Shown here piece after piece: positions 7,501 through 12,571 of a DNA stretch of 12,571 nt. Within the stretch, counting starts at the first letter, position 1. Each line of letters begins with the position of its first letter. The stretch covers positions 1 to 12,571 of the forward strand of contig CAYQLM010000087.1 in assembly GCA_964418365.1 (NCBI GenBank), read 5' to 3'. The notes beneath the pieces were generated by a model, which saw only the letters and a program-made list of their open reading frames with translations, made no database searches and was not told the origin of the DNA. Position numbers and translations under genes: made by a program. This DNA is from JBBDXS01 sp964418365 (GTDB lineage: Bacteria > Chloroflexota > Dehalococcoidia > DSTF01 > RBG-16-68-14).

Positions 7501-8077
7501 GGGCAACCTGCTCGGCGCGGAGCAGAGCGGCCACATCGGCGCGGTCGGCTTCGATCTCTACATGCGGCTGCTCGCGGACGCCGTCGACAGGTTGAAGGCG
7601 ATCCGCGAAGGCCGCACGCCGCCCGTGCCGCGCGCCGAGCAGCCTCCGCTCGCGATCGATCTGCCGTTCACCGCGCACCTCCCGGCGACCTACATCGGCG
7701 ACCTCAACCTACGGCTGGCGATCTACCAGCGCATGTCCGAAGTGCAGTCGGCCCAGGAAGCGGACGCGCTCGCTCAGGAGCTGCGCGATCGTTTCGGCGC
7801 GCCACCATCGGCGGCCGAGAACCTGCTGTTCGCCGTGCGCATCCGGGCGCTGGCGCGCCGGGCCGGCGTGTCGGCCGTGCAGCACGAGGACAACCAGCTC
7901 GTCGTCCGTGCCGCCGGCGAGCCGCCGCTGCGCGAGACGTTGCGCCACTTCCGCGCAAAGGGCGTCTCGCTCGGCGCGACGCAGGCGCGCATCGATCTCG
8001 CCACACTCGGAGAGGGCTGGCCTGAAACGCTCCTGGACGTCATGAGCGAGCTAGCACTGGCTTCAGCCATAACCTAA
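4592..8077 (+). CDS. mfd: Transcription-repair coupling factor Mfd
   Basis: Mfd binds RNA polymerase stalled at DNA lesions, pushes it off by ATP-driven translocation and recruits UvrA. It has 1161 residues, close to E. coli Mfd (1148). The UvrB-like N-terminal region includes MARRGGIVDVYP (176-187) and the RIEFLGDRIES strand. The CarD-like RNA polymerase interaction domain begins near residue 494 with PGDYVVHIEHGIARF. The translocase follows: Walker A GDVGYGKT (643-650), PTTVLAQQHY, DEEQ (744-747), SATPIPRT (770-777) and motif VI QLRGRVGRG (913-921). After it comes the TRG region (LRDLEIRGAGNLLG), needed for translocation. The C-terminal autoinhibitory domain starts near residue 1024 (LPFTAHLPATYIGDLNLR). 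The chosen GTG gives the expected N-terminus MDLSNLLPAID; no Shine-Dalgarno sequence is seen. It lies 114 bp after pth, with its own likely promoter. Confidence 0.97.
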   Translation: MDLSNLLPAIDAACDLRGLLDRVAASGPGEPVILGVGDAAKAAVIAGLTRAANKRALIVAPKPPQAQQIVEELEAWLGGALPVLLFPERDSLPYERVTSDVEATRDRLAALEALSGERPCVIVACGVALGQRTLGSDAPGQTSYRAGDRVTPEAMLAALLRLGYRAAPLVDLPGLMARRGGIVDVYPIADEAPVRIEFLGDRIESLRRFSPETQRSSERIDAIPIGPASEVGDVAGAASALAQQIDLSPCAPEVRERFEEELDRLAHAESIADETFYVPFLATGTLFDKLPDGALVIVDEAADLSKALEEHDAQLEEVRQDLTSRGELPGGLPLPQITASELLDTLARRRRLALSRFALEAAVDTPDAVAASMRLPFATTDAYGGRLRNIASDAAQQARRGHALAIVSQQAQRLAEVLSEEGVPVALSETPGAPEPGMIALVHGALPQGWRLTASQPPLTLLTDAEVFGFVKQRRRLPRRSGATRDAFLAELQPGDYVVHIEHGIARFAGMVHRQIDGVEHEYLELRYDQGDKLYVPAEQVDRVSRYVGHGGETPSLTRLGSQEWSRTKARVRRAVADLARELLELYASRQLIEGRAFSPDGAWMQELEASFPYVETPDQLAAARAVKADMERERPMDRLVCGDVGYGKTEVAVRAAFKAVLDGTQAAVLVPTTVLAQQHYQTFRERLSAFPVRIEMLSRFRSDREQREVVEALAEGKVDIVIGTHRLLQKDVSFKNLGLVIIDEEQRFGVGHKERLKQMRQQVDVLTLSATPIPRTLHMSLSGIRDMSTMETPPEQRLPIKSYVLEFDDHIVREAILRELERGGQVYFLHNRVRDIDLVAGKLRDLVPEAEIGVGHGQQHEDALEQMMLDFVAGRIDVLVCTTIIESGLDIPNVNTIIIDKADKLGLAQLYQLRGRVGRGAARAYAYLLFDKYRSLSEPAQKRLQAIFEATELGAGFQIALRDLEIRGAGNLLGAEQSGHIGAVGFDLYMRLLADAVDRLKAIREGRTPPVPRAEQPPLAIDLPFTAHLPATYIGDLNLRLAIYQRMSEVQSAQEADALAQELRDRFGAPPSAAENLLFAVRIRALARRAGVSAVQHEDNQLVVRAAGEPPLRETLRHFRAKGVSLGATQARIDLATLGEGWPETLLDVMSELALASAIT

Positions 8078-8100
8078 TCGAAGCCGTGAGTAGGCTCGAT
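8077..8100 (+). terminator. Weak hairpin just after mfd
   Basis: ATCG (8077-8080) and AGCC (8082-8085), separated by a bulged A, pair with GGCT (8093-8096) and CGAT (8097-8100) around a 7-nt loop. The stem starts on the last base of the mfd stop codon. No T-tract follows, so termination is uncertain. Confidence 0.3.
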
Positions 8101-8124
8101 CCGGGCCCCTCCGTTCTGCCGTGG

Positions 8125-8153
8125 TTTACCGTACCCCGCGTCCGCCCTAGAAT
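8125..8153 (+). promoter_or_regulatory. Sigma70-type promoter of the membrane protein gene
   Basis: TTTACC (8125-8130) and TAGAAT (8148-8153) are separated by exactly 17 bp. The predicted start site is near 8160, giving a leader of about 28 nt to the ATG at 8188. The promoter lies inside the longest open frame (from GTG 8086), so it also bears on the choice of start codon. Confidence 0.55.
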
Positions 8154-8187
8154 ACGCCTCGTTGCTGGCGGGTTCTTGGTTCACACG

Positions 8188-9018
8188 ATGGCACAGACGA
8201 CATACGACGCCCACTGGCGCGCAGAGGATGAGCAAGCCAGCTTCGACCTGAGCGGGCTGCCTCGCACTGCCTACATTCCGCTGCTCGCGGCGCTGTACGG
8301 CCTGGGCCTCGCGCTGTACGTCTCCGTCGAGCCGACGCAGCCGTGGCTGTTGCTCGCCGTCGTCGCGCTCGTCGGCCTCGGCTCCGATGGCATCCTGCGC
8401 AGCAACCCGCGCGCGCAGGTCCGCGGCGTCGCCGACACCGCGCCGTTCCTCTTCGTGCCCGTGCTGCTTGCGCTCGCGAGCGGGCTCTTCCTCGAGGAGG
8501 TCGTGAAGGGCTACTGGATCGTACCGGCGGCGACCGGGGCGTCCCTCGCGCTCGCAGCGGCGCTGTACGGCGAGTACGGATCGATGGTGCGCGGCCCGTC
8601 GTACGCGTTGGGGCGGCTGGTGCTGAACATGCTGACGTATGTGGCGGCGTTCCTCTTCTTCGCCGTCATCTACGAGTTCAACGTTCACCTGCTACCCGCG
8701 GCCTTCGCCGTCGGACTGTTCAGCACGCTGCTCGCGATCGAGATCCTGCGCGAAGCCGAAGCGGACGCGATCCGCGCGCTCGTCTTCGCGGCGGCGATCG
8801 GCATCGTCGTAGCGGAGATCCGCTGGGCGCTCTACTTCATCCCCCTCGACGGCTACCTGGCGGCGATCGTGCTGCTCGTGGTCTTCTACCAGGCGAGCGG
8901 CCTCGTACAGCACCACCTCACCGGCCACCTGAACCGCGCCGTCGCGATGGAGTTCTCCTTCGTGACAGCCGTGGGCATCGCTGTCGTGATCGCGGGCCGG
9001 CTGGCCTCGCTGGGCTGA
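8188..9018 (+). CDS. Polytopic membrane protein, DUF5656-like
   Basis: I chose the ATG at 8188 (276 residues). A GTG at 8086 in the same frame would add 34 residues that are Pro/Arg-rich, overlap a hairpin and contain a good promoter. The first ~28 residues are polar and probably cytoplasmic. About eight or nine hydrophobic segments follow, near residues 29-47, 52-67, 85-103, 111-128, 143-163, 168-187, 194-218, 222-240 and 253-271. Charged residues sit mainly in short loops (EEVVKGYW, REAEADAIR, LTGHLNR). No transporter, enzyme or receptor motif is visible. The overall pattern resembles DUF5656 proteins, which I recall from Chloroflexota; this is from memory. The function is unknown. It has its own promoter, so it is probably not cotranscribed with mfd, and the tRNA promoter begins 25 bp after its stop. 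Confidence 0.8.
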   Translation: MAQTTYDAHWRAEDEQASFDLSGLPRTAYIPLLAALYGLGLALYVSVEPTQPWLLLAVVALVGLGSDGILRSNPRAQVRGVADTAPFLFVPVLLALASGLFLEEVVKGYWIVPAATGASLALAAALYGEYGSMVRGPSYALGRLVLNMLTYVAAFLFFAVIYEFNVHLLPAAFAVGLFSTLLAIEILREAEADAIRALVFAAAIGIVVAEIRWALYFIPLDGYLAAIVLLVVFYQASGLVQHHLTGHLNRAVAMEFSFVTAVGIAVVIAGRLASLG

Positions 9019-9043
9019 TCAGTCACAGACGCGCCTTCCCCGT

Positions 9044-9073
9044 TTGACGCGCACCGCGTCGGGCGGTTAGGCT
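9044..9073 (+). promoter_or_regulatory. Promoter of the tRNA-Pro gene
   Basis: TTGACG (9044-9049, 5 of 6 consensus bases) and TAGGCT (9068-9073, with the key first, second and last bases) are 18 bp apart. The predicted start site near 9080 is about 3 nt before the mature tRNA 5' end, typical of a singly transcribed tRNA with a very short leader. Confidence 0.5.
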
Positions 9074-9082
9074 GAGTCGTGT

Positions 9083-9159
9083 CGGGGCGTGGCCCAGCTT
9101 GGTAGGGCACCTGACTGGGGGTCAGGAGGTCGCTGGTTCGAGTCCAGTCGCCCCGACCA
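9083..9159 (+). tRNA. tRNA-Pro (anticodon GGG)
   Basis: A complete 77-nt cloverleaf. The acceptor stem CGGGGCG (9083-9089) pairs with CGCCCCG (9149-9155), followed by discriminator A and an encoded CCA (9157-9159). The anticodon stem CCTGA (9110-9114) pairs with TCAGG (9122-9126) around a 7-base loop with anticodon GGG at 9117-9119, which reads the proline codon CCC. The variable loop is 5 nt. The T arm is GCTGG-TTCGAGT-CCAGT (9132-9148). The initial C is characteristic of bacterial tRNA-Pro. No terminator is evident after it. Confidence 0.97.
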
Positions 9160-9517
9160 TCTCCCCACCCACAGCCCCGTTCAGATTCAGATCCCTCCTC
9201 TTCTGCGGCCGATCGTGAGCGCTCGCGCACGCTGACGCCCACACCGGCGACCACCTGATCGCACACCGCCGCACGCCCGGCCACGCCGGCACCACACCCG
9301 CTTGGCGCGCGCCGGATAATCAAGAAAGACGTGCTGCCACGATGAACGCCCACGACACGATCCCCTCCGCCGCTTGGCCAGCGAGTTCCGCAACAGCAAT
9401 GACGCCGCGAACTATTCGCAAGGATCGGCAAAGAGCGGTTAGGGCGAACAAGACGAGACCCTGTCAACTCGCGGTTAAGCCATCACGATCCTGCATAGTG
9501 TGCCCTCGGGGTGATGC
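9160..9517. other. Intergenic stretch without a recognisable gene
   Basis: These 358 bp separate the tRNA from the converging - strand gene. Reading frames exist on both strands, but their translations are Arg/Ser-rich shadows without recognisable domains or plausible start signals. No tRNA 3'-end duplication (att site), inverted-repeat pair or terminator with a T-tract was found. The only small structure is a two-copy TTCAGA near 9179-9191, which is trivial. As the 3' end of both neighbours it probably holds only termination signals that I cannot identify. Confidence 0.6.
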
Positions 9518-12500
9518 TCAAGCTTCGCGCAGCATCGCCTCAGCAAGCTCTACATGCTTAGGCATACCAATCTTGCGATACATGGCAATCGCTTCGTCGA
9601 GCAGTTGACGCGCCCGCTCGCGGTCGCCCGGCCGATCGCGGTCGATCAGCATGCGCGCATACCAGCGCCGCACCTCCGGCTGGGCGATAACGATGGGCAG
9701 CTCGGCGGCTTGGCGAAGCGCCGTCTCGTAGTGCTCTTGCGCTTTGTCCCACTGCTCGCCGGCAGCCGCGGCGATGCCCGCAATCAACTGAACTGGTCGC
9801 ATGTCCAGGGGAAGCAGCACAGCGTTGACGGTGGCCTCGACGGCGATTGGGTATAGCTTGGCGGCCTCCTCGCGCTGTTCCAAGAAGGCAAGCGTTTCGA
9901 TCTGCCAGAGCAGGCGTATTATTGCACCGACGGGAAGTGTCTGACCAGGATCGATTGCCGACAGCCCGTCGCGACAGATCGCGAGCGCGCCTTCGAGGTC
10001 TCCTGCGTACGCCCGTCCCATCGCCAGCGCCCCCCAGTCGCCGCCGTGCCAGATGTCGGGCGGATCCAGCCTGACGGCCTCTTCAAACTGCGCCAGCGCG
10101 CCAGGCAGATCGCCGCTCCAGAAGCGCACCAACCCGCGCCAGGTGTAACAGTGAGAGGCCCAGGGCATGCCCGCCCGCTTACAGAGATCCTCATCCCCAT
10201 CTGCGAACGCCGCGAATGCGCTGAAGTCGCCCGTCCGGCAGATATCGATGACCGCCCGGGCCCGCCCGGCGCACAGGAGGCCGCCCAGGTGCCCGACGCG
10301 CTCGGCCAGTGGTACCAGCTCCTCTTCCATATGATCCGCCTCGCCGAAGCGCCCAAGGAAGCAGAGCCCCAACTGCGTCATGAACAAGGCCTCGCTCAGC
10401 TCCCAGAGGTCGCCCGCGGCGCGCGCGTGTTCGACTGCACGCGTGCCCGCATCGACCGATTCCGGGTACCGCATGTAATGGAAGTGAAAAAACGCCTGGT
10501 ATGCCATTGCCAGAGCTAGGAGCCGATCATCGCCGCTCTCTTTTGCGATCTCCAGCGCTTCGGGCAACAGGCTCGTCGCGGTTGCATAGTCTCCGGCGTC
10601 GCTCGCGATCACGCCCGCGGCCAGCAGCAGCCGGCAGCGGAGCGTACTCCGCTGCCCGCCGACCGCGCCTAACCCGCGCCGGGCGGCATCTACGCCCTCG
10701 TTGGGGCGACCTGCCCAGGCCAGCTGCAACGACAGCTCGAACGCTACGTTCCCAAGCGCCTCCGGTTCTTCGAGGTCCTCGTAGGCCGCTGCCGCCGCCT
10801 GCAGGTCCGCCAACGCATCCTCCCAGCGGCCCACGCTGCGCAGCGCTAGGCCACGCTTGTACTGGAGGCCGGCCCGTGCGGTTGTTTCGTCCACCGGGAG
10901 CACCTGCATCGCGTCTTCGTACAGCCGCAACGCGTCCTCGAAGGCAGCCGCCGCGCTCGCCTGGTCTGCCGCCAGCGCGAGGTATCGTGCCGTCTTGCGC
11001 GCGTCGGCCGCCGCGCCCGCCTGGAACAGATGGTGCGCAAGGTCGGCGGCGTGCTCGTCCGCGGCTGCGCCGTGGAGCCGCTCCATCGCATCTGCCACGC
11101 GCAGGTGCATGCGCTGGCGTCGGGGCAACGACATGCCGCTCAGCAGCGTTTGTCGGATCAGTTCGTGCGCGAACGTGAACCACGCCTCAGGCCCACCCTC
11201 CTCTGACACGATCAACTGCGCCCGTTCTGCGTAGTCGATGGCGTCCAAGAGCGCGTCCGGCTCGACTTCGTCCAGTACTTCGACGAGGTCGTAGCGGAAG
11301 CGCCGGCCGATTACGGCGGCTGCGCCGAGCGCTCGGCGGCATCCCTCGCCGACCCGCTCCAGCCTCCTGCCAACGACGAGACGCACACCCTCCGGAACAT
11401 CGAGCTCGCTGACCTGCAGGTCCTGACGCCAGCGGCCCTGCGTATCGAACAGCTTTCCCTCTTCCGCGAGGTGCTGAAACACCTCTTCGACGAAGAACGG
11501 GTTGCCCTCGGTTTCACTGTAGACTGCTGAAACCAGCAACGGCGGTGGCTCTTGCCCGCTCAGCGCGCGCAGCATTGCCCCTACGGTCTCTTCCTGCAGC
11601 CGCCGCAGGCTGATCCGGTGCGCGAGCCGTTGTCGTAGGAGCGCCTCCAGCGTGCGGGCGAGTGGCCGTCCTACCTCCAGCTCGACGTCTCGGTACGTGC
11701 CGACGATGAGTAGCCGGTGTTGCGGCGCCTGCTGCGCAAGCTGCTCCATCAGCAGCAGCGTCGAGTCGTCGGCCCAGTGGAGATCGTCGAGCACGAAGAG
11801 GAGAGGCTGGGTCTGTGCCGCGCGGGAGAGAAAGGCGAGCATGCCGTTGAAGAGGTAGCGTCGCTCCTGCTCCGGCGGCAGCTCGGGTGGCGGCGGGATG
11901 TCCGGGAAGAGCTTGCGCAGTCCAGGGAGCAGCTTGGCCACCTCCGGCGCGGAGTCGCCCAGCGCAGTCCGCAGGGCGTCCGGGTCGACCGTCCGGGTGG
12001 CAGCCTCGAGCACCTCCACGAACGGGATATACGGAGGAGACCCCTCCTGCTCGTAACAGTGGCCGATCAGGGCCAGCATGCCGCGGTCGCTGGCTTCCGC
12101 CATCAGCTCTTCCGCGATGCGCGTCTTGCCCACGCCAGGCTCGCCGCCGATCATCACCAGCGATCCCGTACCGGCGAGCGTCTCGTTAAGGCGCCGCCGT
12201 AGCTCCGCTCGCTCCTCATCCCGTCCGACGTACGGAGTGCGGCCCAGCGTGCCGGGGGCCCCCGCGCCGGCAGCCTCGCGCCAGCGAACCGAAAAGAGTC
12301 GCCAAGGCTCGTTGAAGCCCTTGAGCTGGCTCTCACCGCGATCCTCCAGTTCGACCGTCGTCCCCGCGCCGAGCACGATCTTCACGCCTTCTGACACGAG
12401 GATCTCGCCGGCGTCACCTTCGGCCGCGATGCGCGCGGCGGCGTTCACGGTAGCGCCGAAGAGGTCTTCTTCTTCGCGAACAACTTCACCTGTGTTCAGG

Positions 12501-12571
12501 CCGATTCGGACTCCAACCGCGCGCGCCGCGTCTCTGCGACCTTGCTCGACAATCGCCCGCTGGATGTCGAT
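9518..12571 (-). CDS. Class III nucleotide cyclase / AAA ATPase / TPR protein, N-terminus missing
   Basis: The frame stays open to the right edge, giving 1017 visible residues (numbered from there); a GTG at 12448 is internal. Residues 1-100 are the C-terminal half of a class III adenylate/guanylate cyclase domain: VRIGLNTGEVV (21-31), then ATVNAAARI with Asn43 and Arg47 at the usual transition-state positions, and GEILVSE. The two metal-binding aspartates lie outside the window, so catalysis cannot be judged. A linker (QLKGFNEPWRLFSV) leads to an AAA_16/STAND-like ATPase: YVGRDEE, Walker A GEPGVGKT (143-150), Walker B LLFVLDDLHWAD (Asp262/Asp263), TYRD (292-295) and GNPFFVEEV (356-364). From about residue 520 to the end are repeated helical pairs of TPR type (for example AFEDALRLYEDAM, ALAQFEEAVRLDPPD). 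Such fusions are thought to sense a ligand or partner via the TPRs; the trigger is unknown. The promoter is outside the window. Confidence 0.92.
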   Translation of the reverse strand: MDIQRAIVEQGRRDAARAVGVRIGLNTGEVVREEEDLFGATVNAAARIAAEGDAGEILVSEGVKIVLGAGTTVELEDRGESQLKGFNEPWRLFSVRWREAAGAGAPGTLGRTPYVGRDEERAELRRRLNETLAGTGSLVMIGGEPGVGKTRIAEELMAEASDRGMLALIGHCYEQEGSPPYIPFVEVLEAATRTVDPDALRTALGDSAPEVAKLLPGLRKLFPDIPPPPELPPEQERRYLFNGMLAFLSRAAQTQPLLFVLDDLHWADDSTLLLMEQLAQQAPQHRLLIVGTYRDVELEVGRPLARTLEALLRQRLAHRISLRRLQEETVGAMLRALSGQEPPPLLVSAVYSETEGNPFFVEEVFQHLAEEGKLFDTQGRWRQDLQVSELDVPEGVRLVVGRRLERVGEGCRRALGAAAVIGRRFRYDLVEVLDEVEPDALLDAIDYAERAQLIVSEEGGPEAWFTFAHELIRQTLLSGMSLPRRQRMHLRVADAMERLHGAAADEHAADLAHHLFQAGAAADARKTARYLALAADQASAAAAFEDALRLYEDAMQVLPVDETTARAGLQYKRGLALRSVGRWEDALADLQAAAAAYEDLEEPEALGNVAFELSLQLAWAGRPNEGVDAARRGLGAVGGQRSTLRCRLLLAAGVIASDAGDYATATSLLPEALEIAKESGDDRLLALAMAYQAFFHFHYMRYPESVDAGTRAVEHARAAGDLWELSEALFMTQLGLCFLGRFGEADHMEEELVPLAERVGHLGGLLCAGRARAVIDICRTGDFSAFAAFADGDEDLCKRAGMPWASHCYTWRGLVRFWSGDLPGALAQFEEAVRLDPPDIWHGGDWGALAMGRAYAGDLEGALAICRDGLSAIDPGQTLPVGAIIRLLWQIETLAFLEQREEAAKLYPIAVEATVNAVLLPLDMRPVQLIAGIAAAAGEQWDKAQEHYETALRQAAELPIVIAQPEVRRWYARMLIDRDRPGDRERARQLLDEAIAMYRKIGMPKHVELAEAMLREA

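Noticed and set aside
8886..9467. A 193-codon - strand frame containing DWTRTSDLLTPSQVPYQAG.
   Set aside because: That peptide is the antisense translation of the tRNA-Pro gene, a known source of false proteins in databases. The rest of the frame runs through intergenic DNA and the end of the membrane protein gene.
9498..9517. Possible terminator (CCCTCGGGG) after the - strand gene.
   Set aside because: The stem is only 3 bp and has no T-tract on either strand.
9083..9520. Possible integration site at the tRNA-Pro 3' end.
   Set aside because: No second copy of the tRNA 3' end, no integrase and no change in composition were seen within the window.
9342..9608. An 88-codon + strand frame after the tRNA.
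   Set aside because: It is Ser/Ala/Arg-rich, has no ribosome binding site, and runs antisense into the 3' end of the cyclase-ATPase-TPR gene.
12446..12448. GTG as the start of the cyclase-ATPase-TPR protein.
   Set aside because: The 41 codons upstream, to the window edge, continue the cyclase domain (VRIGLNTGEVV and LFGAT before VNAAAR), so the GTG encodes an internal valine.

Overview
The window is a GC-rich bacterial chromosome segment (about two thirds G+C by eye) with tightly packed genes. It looks like a Chloroflexota member, perhaps of the Dehalococcoidia. That is an inference from the gene mix (a DUF3105 lipoprotein, a DUF5656-like membrane protein and a very large cyclase-ATPase-TPR protein) and from sequence style, not from a phylogenetic marker.

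Left to right on the + strand: the C-terminal end of a zinc-type alcohol dehydrogenase (1-302); a short secreted lipoprotein with a DUF3105 domain (316-1020); a NifS/IscS-type cysteine desulfurase (1082-2269); a large uncharacterised, mostly helical protein with a four-cysteine cluster (2304-3824); peptidyl-tRNA hydrolase pth (3821-4477), overlapping the previous gene by 4 bp; transcription-repair coupling factor mfd (4592-8077); and a polytopic membrane protein (8188-9018). A tRNA-Pro(GGG) gene with its own promoter follows (9083-9159), then a 358-bp stretch without a gene. On the - strand, converging on the tRNA, is most of a class III nucleotide cyclase / AAA ATPase / TPR protein (9518-12571) whose N-terminus lies beyond the right edge.

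The middle block is housekeeping: sulfur mobilisation for Fe-S clusters and thiolated tRNA, rescue of peptidyl-tRNA, and transcription-coupled repair. Several sigma70-type promoters can be read. One is TTGACG-18-TATCAT, overlapping the stop codon of the lipoprotein gene. One is an extended -10 placed so that the 2304 gene would be leaderless. One is an extended -10 before mfd, followed at once by a strong hairpin. One is TTTACC-17-TAGAAT inside the N-terminal extension of the longest reading frame of the membrane protein, which argues for the shorter start at 8188. The last is TTGACG-18-TAGGCT before the tRNA.

I see no CRISPR array, insertion sequence, prophage or recognisable new multi-gene system. 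The parts most worth a second look are the unknown cysteine-cluster protein coupled to pth, the mfd leader hairpin next to a perfect palindrome, and the cyclase-ATPase-TPR sensor.
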